Source of the DNA: Spirosoma validum
GTDB taxonomy: Bacteria > Bacteroidota > Bacteroidia > Cytophagales > Spirosomataceae
NCBI RefSeq assembly: GCF_014699035.1
Contig: NZ_JACXAA010000029.1
Span: forward strand, 1-33,526
Direction: 5' to 3'
Length of the DNA: 33,526 bases
Position 1 is the stretch's first letter. Every line of letters begins with the position of its first letter. The translations under genes and the position numbers were made by a program. The notes beneath the pieces are model-generated. The model did not search any database, was not told the origin of the DNA, and worked only from the letters and a program-made list of their open reading frames with translations. Below, one piece after another: positions 24,496-31,355 of the stretch.

Positions 24496-25656
24496 TTAAG
24501 CCGCATTGGCGCGTGGTGGAATGAGTAAGGGTTTGATAATGTGGTCGAGCTTACTGGAAAACATGCGGTAGGCATCGGACACGTCTTCCAGCGGTATCCG
24601 GTGGGTAATCATTTCCTTTGGGTTGATCCGGCCGCTCATAATGTGATCTATCAGCTTGGGCAGCAGCCGTTTCACCGAGGCCTGATTGGCCCGTATGGTA
24701 ATCCCTTTGTTCATCAGACTGCCGATGGGTGCCAGGTTCCAGGGAGGACCGTATACGCCAATGATGGAAACAATGCCGCCTTTTTTAACGGAGTTAATCG
24801 CCCAGTGCAGGGCGGTGGCACTGCCGGCTTGCAGGAGTAATCCTTTGCCGGTAATGTCTTGCAGAGCACTGCCTGAAGCATCGCAGCCCACCGCATCAAT
24901 ACAGACATCCGCGCCAAAGTAATCGGTGGCTTTTTTTACGAACAACACCGGGTCTTTCATGTCCCGATAGTTGTAAGCCTCGGCAAAGGCAAACTTGCGG
25001 GCAAACTCCAGCCGGTAGTCTACATGGTCAATCACAATAACCCGGGCAGCTCCGAAAAACCAGGCAAAGCGGGCCGCCATCAGACCGACCGGGCCGGCCC
25101 CAAACACCACCACGGTATCGCCTTTATGGATGCCGCCCTGCTCGGCCGCCTGGTAACCCGTAGGCACCACATCAGTCAGCAGGACGGCGTTTTCCAGGTC
25201 CATGCCGGCAGGGATTATGGTGGGGCTCACATCGGCATACGGTACCCGAACGTATTCGGCCTGTCCGCCATCATAACCACCGCCTGTGTGGGCATAGCCA
25301 AAAAAGCCGCCTACGGCGGTGGCCTGCGGATTGGACTCATTGCAGTTGCCGTAGAGTTCCTGCTTACAATGCGGGCAGCTGCCGCAGGCAACATTAAACG
25401 GCACGAGCACATGGTCACCCACTTTTAGTTTTTGCACGCCCGAGCCTACCGCTTCGACGACGCCGGTAAACTCATGACCAAAGGTCATGCCCACCCGGGT
25501 ATCGGGCACACGACCGTGATACAGGTGCAGGTCTGAGCCGCAAATCAGGGATCGGGTAACCCGGACAATGGCATCATAGGGATGTTTGATCTCCGGCTCG
25601 GGCTTGTTCCGGTCCAGCCTGATTTGGCGAGGACCGCGAAAATTCATTGCTAACAT
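24496..25656 (-). CDS. Zinc-dependent alcohol/formaldehyde dehydrogenase (paralogue 2)
   Basis: 386 residues, MDR family. Catalytic zinc ligands Cys39 (CGSD) and His61-Glu62 (GHE); structural-zinc cysteines 91, 94, 97 and 105 (CGSCPHCKQELYGNC); Rossmann motif FGAGPVGLMAARFA at about 185-198. The length and the GGFFGYAHTGGGYDGGQAEY insertion match glutathione-independent formaldehyde dehydrogenase-like proteins. ATG at 25656 or the in-frame ATG at 25647 could be the start. It is the first gene of the leftward cluster and a paralogue of the last one (20111-21277); the two share the CGSDLHL, GHEF and VRVPYAD blocks. Aldehyde or alcohol detoxification is likely, substrate unknown. Confidence 0.92.
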   Translation of the reverse strand: MLAMNFRGPRQIRLDRNKPEPEIKHPYDAIVRVTRSLICGSDLHLYHGRVPDTRVGMTFGHEFTGVVEAVGSGVQKLKVGDHVLVPFNVACGSCPHCKQELYGNCNESNPQATAVGGFFGYAHTGGGYDGGQAEYVRVPYADVSPTIIPAGMDLENAVLLTDVVPTGYQAAEQGGIHKGDTVVVFGAGPVGLMAARFAWFFGAARVIVIDHVDYRLEFARKFAFAEAYNYRDMKDPVLFVKKATDYFGADVCIDAVGCDASGSALQDITGKGLLLQAGSATALHWAINSVKKGGIVSIIGVYGPPWNLAPIGSLMNKGITIRANQASVKRLLPKLIDHIMSGRINPKEMITHRIPLEDVSDAYRMFSSKLDHIIKPLLIPPRANAA

Positions 25657-25872
25657 AGCTTCCTGTCGTTAAACGTGATTGAACTACTCTACTGAAGACC
25701 TCAAGCTGTCATGCCGCCTGGACGCTAGCTTAAGCACTTGCCCTAACGGCAAAACGGGTCCAGCCGCAACAAAGACGGGTTTAGATACCTACCTGAACGG
25801 TAAGTTAAAAAGGCGCCAAATCAATTGGTTCTTCCAGGATAAGACCCACACTTACCGAGCGAAGCGTTTGGG

Positions 25873-26040
25873 TTAGCAGAAGGGCGTGTCGTGTGTATCG
25901 GGCAAGCCCGTCAACACGATCTGTATCGTTTTTCCCTTTAGACTGAGCAACAACAGACCATTGTAGCCTTGGTTAACAGACAGATGGTGTCTGTTGTAGA
26001 CAAGCCCATTCACCTTGTTGCCACACGGCAGAATAGTCAT
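25873..26040 (-). CDS. Possible small protein or gene remnant
   Basis: 55 codons from ATG at 26038-26040 to TAA at 25873-25875: MTILPCGNKVNGLVYNRHHL, then a hydrophobic run GLLLLSLKGKTIQIVLTGLP. Protein-like sequence continues upstream of the ATG in the same frame (DNGGYQNNNARLPRR) until a stop, with no start codon, which suggests the tail of a broken gene rather than an intact one. No homologue can be named from memory. Confidence 0.3.
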   Translation of the reverse strand: MTILPCGNKVNGLVYNRHHLSVNQGYNGLLLLSLKGKTIQIVLTGLPDTHDTPFC

Positions 26041-26087
26041 TCTGCGGGGTAGCCGTGCGTTGTTGTTCTGATAACCACCGTTATCAG
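25890..26087. repeat. Cluster of four short hairpins
   Basis: Hairpin 1: CGTGT/ACACG outside CGGGC-AA-GCCCG (25890-25918). Hairpin 2: AACAGACA-GATGG-TGTCTGTT (25975-25995). Hairpin 3: CAGAAT-AGTC-ATTCTG (26029-26044) enclosed by CACGG/CCGTG (26024-26057). Hairpin 4: CTGATAAC-CACC-GTTATCAG (26068-26087). All stems are exact. The density suggests a structured RNA or an element end, but it overlaps the small leftward frame. Confidence 0.5.
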
Positions 26088-26332
26088 CATGGTCTAGTCT
26101 TTACTGACGACTTCTCTTCACGATTTACGTAGCGTGAGATTCACCCACCTTTGTCAAACCGTCGACTTGTCTGGACATTACTTTTGTTTAATAAGAAAGT
26201 TAAAATCGTATTGAAAAAGTGAGGGTACGGGCGCAACTAAAAAGAATGATTGTGCCGTTGGGCTGGAAGAAACAGGAAGGGCGATCCCTATAGAGTTTGA
26301 AGGTCACCTCCATAGGAGGGCAGCGGTGGCCT

Positions 26333-27599
26333 TCAAAGCTGCTTCTGAATGGACAGCCGTATCCGAAACAGGGTGCCTACGCCTGGCTGGCTGTCGATCT
26401 CCAGACTAGCCCGTAACAGTTCACACAAGCCCTTGACGATAGATAAGCCCACGCCTTCCCCCTGGTGGGCAAACCCGGAGCAAGAAGAAAGGGCGGTAGC
26501 CGCTGGCTGAGCATCGGCGAAATCATAGGCCGCTGTGGTTTCGGGGGAGGGGACTCCAAGGTGGGAGCGTGAACCCGCTTGGGTAGCGGTGGGCAAGCCC
26601 GGTCCCGAATCCTGCACGCTGACCATCCATCGCGTCTCAGTCTCTCGACTCCAACAGACCGATACCTAACCGGTAGGTGTATGCTTGAGCGCGTTGAGCA
26701 CCAGGTTCTGAATAATGCGCTGAAGCTGAAGGGGGTCACACGCGACCGGCAAGCTGGCCGGTCCGTCCGCTTTGAGTAAAAGACCCCGCTCGGTGGCCAG
26801 CGGCTGGTAGCTCGCCACGAGATTGGTCAACAACTGACCCGCATCGAGGGGCTGAATGTGCAGGGCTTCCTGTCCGGCCTCTAGGCGGGCCAGGTCCATC
26901 AACTGGGTAACCAGCGAGCGACAAGTCGTCAGGTTCCGCAGCAACATGTCCAGCATCTATTTACGCTCCTCTTGGGAGTCCGTCACCAGTTCCAGTAGAG
27001 AAGCGGCTCCCAGAATAGCTCCGAAGCTACCCCGCAGGTCATGGGAAGAATGGCGCAGGAGCTCACTGCGTTGCTGGCTGAGTGCCTGAAGTTCGGCCAG
27101 GGCTTTTTCCAGTACGTTGACCCGGCTGGCTGCCGCCGTGCGTTGTAAGTCGGTAAACTGGCTCACACTACCGGTGTTGATCTGATCGGCAAACGCAAAG
27201 AAGTGCACATAGGCCTGAGTGATCATGGGACAATCGGTTGCGGAGTAGAGTTGCCAGAAGGCCCCCCAGTTCAGCCAGCATACTCTGGTTTAAATAGTGC
27301 ATCTCGGCCAACAATTCGGCCAGGACATAGCCCTTATGCCAACGAAGCAGGCCATGGTCAGCGGCTAAGCGGTCCACCTGGGCTTCTTCATCCTGCTGCT
27401 GCAACTGCTGCTGGAGCACATTGAGCATGAATGGGACTTGGTTGGTAAACTCGTCACGGCTTAAGCGGTTGACGCTTCTCAGGTCCGGGTCGGTCTCGCA
27501 AGCGGTTCGCCAGTTGGCCAGCAGCGCTGGGCGCCGGGCGGCCAGAAAAGAAGCGAGCTGGCCGCCCGGAGCTGACTCTGAAAGGGCAGGAGCTATCAT
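26333..27599 (-). pseudogene. RsbRD-type sensor histidine kinase, broken by one frameshift and two TAG codons
   Basis: Reading leftwards from ATG at 27599: an RsbRD-like N-terminal domain (ALLANWRTACETDPDLRS, LSRDEFTNQVPFMLNVLQQQ), a linker, an H-box HSSHDLRGSFGAILGAASLL, dimerisation helix NLTTCRSLVTQLMDLARLEA, and an ATPase domain with N-box NLVLNALKHTP, DSGPGLP and GEGVGLSIVKGL, ending at TGA 26333. Three lesions: a G6 run (27262-27267 on this strand's complement) where five G restore the frame (LAELGAFWQLYS); TAG at 26957-26959 where CAG is expected (EERK-stop-MLDML); TAG at 26666-26668 (HTPTG-stop-VSVCW). Everything else is well conserved, so inactivation looks recent. The full gene would be about 421 codons, a soluble kinase without membrane spans. 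Confidence 0.88.
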
Positions 27600-28082
27600 G
27601 GTTGAGCAGGAAAGATCTCTACGTCCGGCAGGAGCGGTCCGTCCGGAGGAAATGATCCCAACTGGGCAACCAGGCGACAGGAACGTATACGCAAAACCGG
27701 TATTCGTTCTGTTGTGGCGACACTTGTTTAAGTGAATTGTTTAAATAAGTTGATTTTTTTTCCGTACAGTCCTTGTCTGTTGCAGGCTGTGAGCGACTAA
27801 TTGGACTTGCTACCTTTTCTGGGCACTACCATAAGATCATTATAGTAGATTACAATAAAAGGCAGTGAATGTAATCTAGGTAATGTACCACATGAGTAGT
27901 AAAAGTTTCAACAATTAACTCAACGATATTTATTGCTTCAGTGCAAATACCGGATCAGCCATTTTCGTTCATGAAAACCCTCGCTATAATGATCGGGGTC
28001 AAGACATTGTCCTTGTAAAAGTTATATCTTCTAAACCTTCTTAAGCGTCTTTTGAATTGGCCTGAATCAAACAAAGAAAATA
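27600..28082. other. Intergenic region, no gene recognised
   Basis: AT-rich DNA upstream of the kinase pseudogene and downstream of the DUF983 gene. A short ATG frame near 27971 encodes only 15 residues and is not supported. No repeat or terminator stands out. Confidence 0.5.
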
Positions 28083-28433
28083 CTAAGCAAAGATGGTCAA
28101 CCAAATACGACGAGCCATACGGAAGAAGAAAGGTGTTAATAAGATCAAGGTAGGCACTAGCCCAATCAGGTAGTAGTTCAAATCTACCTTGAGCCAGATA
28201 ACAACAATTAAAAAGGTCAGCAATGTCCAGATGGTAAAGAAGGCATAACTAACGAACATAGAAGCCCAATAGAAACCAGGTTCAGGCATAAAGTTGAAGC
28301 CACAGTTGGGACATCTGGGATGCATATCATCAAAGTGACGAGAAAAAGCACTATTGCTAACAAAGAAATTTCCTTTGTGACAACGGGGACATTTGTTGAA
28401 CAAAACACTATATAATCGGCTGTCCTTATTCAT
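28083..28433 (-). CDS. DUF983 zinc-ribbon membrane protein
   Basis: 116 residues. An N-terminal zinc ribbon has CPRCHKGNFF (residues 15-24) and CPNCGFNFMPEPGFYWASMF (from about 41), followed by two membrane spans (FVSYAFFTIWTLLTFLIVVI and LIGLVPTLILLTPFFF) and the basic end RMARRIWLTIF. This is the standard DUF983 layout, common in Bacteroidota and alphaproteobacteria, often near cytochrome oxidase genes; function is unknown. It stands alone here, with no respiratory gene adjacent. Confidence 0.9.
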   Translation of the reverse strand: MNKDSRLYSVLFNKCPRCHKGNFFVSNSAFSRHFDDMHPRCPNCGFNFMPEPGFYWASMFVSYAFFTIWTLLTFLIVVIWLKVDLNYYLIGLVPTLILLTPFFFRMARRIWLTIFA

Positions 28434-28470
28434 GGTTATTAATCAATTCATGAAGTAGATCAATATGGCT

Positions 28471-28511
28471 ACTACCTTAATCAAGAGTAATTTACTCTTG
28501 ATTAAGGTAGT
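28471..28511. terminator. 20-bp perfect palindrome
   Basis: Arms 28471-28490 (ACTACCTTAATCAAGAGTAA) and 28492-28511 are exact reverse complements around one T. It lies 38 bases upstream of the DUF983 start and 168 bases past the monooxygenase stop. It may terminate the monooxygenase transcript or be an operator for the DUF983 gene. No T-run. Confidence 0.6.
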
Positions 28512-28634
28512 GTTCGATTGTTAGTAAAGCTCACCTAAATCAAGCCGAGTATGTGATAAACCAACGATAAGTTCGAGGGTATTTTGAGAGTAAAATAAAT
28601 GTCGCTTGATTTGTAATAGGGTAGTAACGTTCAT

Positions 28635-28657
28635 ACTTTACTTCCCAAACTTCGAAA
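28635..28657 (+). repeat. 23-base repeat, copy 1
   Basis: ACTTTACTTCCCAAACTTCG followed by AAA. It matches the copy at 29201-29223 at 22 of 23 positions. The two flank the monooxygenase gene in direct orientation. Confidence 0.6.
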
Positions 28658-28678
28658 GTCACCACCCTGTCATAAGAG

Positions 28679-28972
28679 TTACTTAACGGCAAGCAATTCA
28701 AGGTGTTCGATCACAGGGGGCACACTCAGTAGCGTGTCCGCATTGGCCAGCAACCCCTTCGCAATTTCACCGCTCAGGTGGGCTTGCCGGTCGTCTTCGG
28801 TGGCAAAGGTGTCGAAAATACCAAACGTATTCTCATTGATCTTGAAGGCATACCAACGAAGGGTGCCCGCTTCCCGTTGAGCCATGGCCAGCGCTTCTTT
28901 CAGAAAGTTCTCGACAGTAGCTTCTTGGCCAGGTTTTGCTTGAACACGAGCCAGTAATGACAGTTTTTCCAT
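28679..28972 (-). CDS. ABM-type putative quinol monooxygenase
   Basis: 97 residues, the usual size of the antibiotic-biosynthesis-monooxygenase (YgiN-like) ferredoxin-fold family. Signature parts are LLARVQAKPGQEATVENFLK, EAGTLRWYAFKINENTFGIF and a C-terminal HLSGEIAKGLL helix. Members act as cofactor-free monooxygenases on quinols or as small-molecule binding dimers. Cytoplasmic, no signal peptide. It stands alone between two copies of a 23-base direct repeat. Function beyond the fold is not shown. Confidence 0.88.
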   Translation of the reverse strand: MEKLSLLARVQAKPGQEATVENFLKEALAMAQREAGTLRWYAFKINENTFGIFDTFATEDDRQAHLSGEIAKGLLANADTLLSVPPVIEHLELLAVK

Positions 28973-29200
28973 GATATATAAGTCTAAAGGATTGTAATAC
29001 GGATGATCGTTAACAAGGGTACGACGTTAGTCATACGTTTTGTCATTCATTCAAGACACGGGATAGAGACAATAGATTGTATCCCTTGAAACACAACAGT
29101 AAAGAAGCCAATGCAGGAAGCTTCTAGCGCTCAAGAAGGAGCATTTTATGGAATTAAGGCAAACGGCCTTTGTCTGTTACAGGCACCATCCAATTTTCGC

Positions 29201-29223
29201 ACTTTACTTCCCAAACTACGAAA
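29201..29223 (+). repeat. 23-base repeat, copy 2
   Basis: ACTTTACTTCCCAAACTACG followed by AAA, differing at one base from 28635-28657. It lies upstream of the leftward monooxygenase gene. Confidence 0.6.
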
Positions 29224-30020
29224 CGCAATGGAAATGGATTGCTTTTATAAGTCGCTAGCCGGATGAATACATTCAGTCCAGTAGGCTATGATCAGCAAAC
29301 GGAATGTCAACGACGTTTAGCGTCAGTTTCATCGTGTTGTTTGGAAAAAGAAATACGTCATCTGAATTGTGGTGATCAAGGGCTTAATACATCACTGACG
29401 AACCGTTTTTCCCTTTTCGAGTGCCGCGGAGCAGATGACGGGATGATTGCTCATTGTTGGCTTGCAAGTCGCTTAACTTATGCTGTAGAGAAGGGCAATT
29501 CATAGCGAATTGCTGGTGGACTTAGGTGTTTTACTCTACGTGGATCATCAAAGCTGGGATTAAGTAAAAACTTGACCGACAGCTAAGAACGCAAGACAGG
29601 GACGGAGAAGACCCTAGGATTGGCTAGGTTGCAGACCGATAACTAACTTATCAGCAGTTACGTTCGTAACACCCTGAAAATAAATTATTTACTACATACA
29701 AGCTCCAAAAATCAGTGGCCTACTAGTAGCACTATTGTAGTTGCATCAGAGATCAACTGTTCGTATGTGGAGGGCTGCTATTGATTGGCACTTTGGTTAG
29801 GTATGAGTGGACAATCTTCTCGTACAGAAATGATTATGTGTTTAAGACTCTATATATTAACTGTTTATAGCCCTTCTGCCGTATCGTACATTTCTTCTTA
29901 AAGCACGAAAATCGGTACTTGATTGACCTTCCCCCCCCTGAAACTTACTAGTTGGTCGTTTTGTAATGGATTTATTTTCGTATTTACTAGAATCGTACGA
30001 AAGGTAGACTGAGTCACATT

Positions 30021-30090
30021 AAACGCCCATTTTAGCAGCAGATCCATGAACGCTCGTTCGTCTCAAGTGGGACCGTTTTTTTAAGATTAA
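30021..30090 (+). repeat. Dispersed CGTCTCA repeat, copy E
   Basis: AAACGCCCATTTTAGCAGCA, then CATGAACGCTCGTTCGTCTC, AAGTGGGACCG and TTTTTTTAAGATT. GTCTC-AAGT-GGGAC can pair inside, and AACGCTC with GGGACCGTT outside, followed by T7. This is the most terminator-like copy, yet no gene lies immediately upstream. Confidence 0.75.
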
Positions 30091-30374
30091 AATAAGGCCG
30101 TTTGCTTAGTAATAGGTTGACGGTTTTCTTTCTTTACTTTTCAACGTGAAAAATCATAGGCTAAGGAAAAGCAAAACTATCTTTACTTTCGAGGAAGTGT
30201 ATACGTTACTAATCTAGTTGTATCCTTTTTGATATTACATTATCAACCCAAGCTTTATCGATACCAGATGTGCCAAAAGAGTGAATCGTACATTGGCAAC
30301 TCATGCTCTCTAGATTGGAATGATTTATTGGCTATCTTACTCTGAGAAATGCCTCACCATAGCTAGTTACTGAA

Positions 30375-31117
30375 TTGAAAGAGCTTAACCAAGACTATTT
30401 CACATCTACGCCACGTAAACAGACATTGCTGTATCCCAATGCCCCTTGGTATTTTGGGCTGGCCGTTAGCATAACCTGGCTGGGATTTTCCCGGTCTTAT
30501 TTTTCCCGACTCACCCAGACTGACCTCTATCATCATCTGCATGGGGCTTCCGCCGGATTATGGATGGGTTTGCTGATTCTACAACCTATTTTGTATCGAC
30601 GTGGGCAATTGGCATTGCATCGAAAACTAGATTGGATCGGCACGATTGTGCTTGTGCCTGGCCTGCCCTGCTGATTGGGGGAGTCAAGATGATGCACCTG
30701 ATGCTGAAGGCAGCCGATGAGTACCCGCCCGGAGCTGTTTATCAGCTTTCTTTTATCGATGCGTCCTCTTTGCTGCTTTTTTCCTTGTTTCTGGGCTTGA
30801 GCTTATGGAATGGGCAACGATTGGCCATCCATGCCCGTTATATGGTTTGTACCGTACTCATCATTCTGCCGCCCGCTATTACCCGCCTATTATTTTTCAT
30901 TCCGTGGTTTGACAGTTTCGCTAAAACACTGAATGGTAGCTTTGTCGCCATCGAAGTGGTATTACTGCTTCTGCTGGTAGACGATCGACGAATGGGTCGG
31001 CTACAGCCCTCGTACCCGTTGGCCATAGGGCTCTTTCTGTTATTGCATCTGACGATGAACCTGGCGGGTCAGTGGTTATGGTGGCACATACTAATGGATC
31101 ACTTCGCTAGTCTGTAA
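30375..31117 (+). pseudogene. Multi-span membrane protein gene, frameshifted by a 5-bp tandem duplication
   Basis: The first frame (TTG start at 30375; a stop at 30360-30362 rules out a longer one) gives MKELNQDYFTSTPRKQTLLY through HHLHGASAGLWMGLLILQPI to LDWIGTIVLVPGLPC and stops. The second frame continues PALLIGGVKMMHLMLKAADE to the end at 31117. At 30656-30665 GCCTG occurs twice in tandem; removing one copy joins them as IVLVPALLIGGVKMMH, one protein of about 246 residues with about six membrane spans. The pattern H-x-x-H-G-x-x-A-x-x-W and HRKLDWIG resembles DUF2306-like membrane proteins, uncertain. Either a recent pseudogene or a slippage-switchable gene. Confidence 0.82.
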
Positions 31118-31237
31118 GTAAGTTGCTCATAGTCCCTGTGCCATTTCGTAGATTACCTGAAAACATACGAAAAAAGGGTTTACCTGACCTAACATCGAAT
31201 TTCTTAGAATAGGGCGAAAGAGCGTTTGCGTCGTCGT

Positions 31238-31312
31238 AAACGCCCGAATTATTGACACGCCCTCGTCTCATTTGGGAGCGAATTGTGAGACAGTGATTAA
31301 AAAAACACTGTC
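31238..31312 (+). repeat. Dispersed CGTCTCA repeat, copy F, with extra hairpin
   Basis: AAACGCCCGAATTATTGACA, then CGCCC, TCGTCTCATTT and GGGAGCGAATT. It is followed by GACAGTG (31289-31295) and CACTGTC (31306-31312) pairing around an A-rich loop. It lies between convergent genes and could also help terminate them. Confidence 0.7.
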
Positions 31313-31355
31313 CAACTCCATCGGTAGCAAGCGAGAGTTCATCACTAAAATGCCT

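Larger units (their letters stand above)
25657..26332. other. Hairpin-rich interval with weak small frames
   Basis: This gap separates the leftward zinc dehydrogenase (whose promoter it must carry) from the kinase pseudogene. A 65-codon rightward frame with TTG start (25679-25876) and a 55-codon leftward frame (25873-26040) end against each other. Four compact hairpins lie between 25890 and 26087. No family is recognised. Confidence 0.5.
28973..30374. other. 1.4-kb gene-poor stretch
   Basis: No confident gene in 1,402 bases. It holds the second 23-base repeat (29201-29223), an unsupported 80-codon frame (29263-29505) and dispersed repeat copy E (30021-30090). The sequence is AT-richer than the uvrA and dehydrogenase regions. 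It could be a decayed insertion site. Confidence 0.55.

Noticed and set aside
25679..25876. 65-codon rightward frame starting at TTG
   Set aside because: Basic, protein-like end (INWFFQDKTHTYRAKRLG) but no recognised family and no ATG; not strong enough to call a gene.
29263..29505. 80-codon rightward frame
   Set aside because: Composition is not protein-like (many Cys, Ser, Arg without pattern), no family is recognised and no regulatory context is visible.
10247..31312. Dispersed CGTCTCA repeats considered as simple intrinsic terminators
   Set aside because: Copies A and D lie where no rightward gene ends, all copies face one way regardless of gene direction, and the loop is better conserved than the stem.
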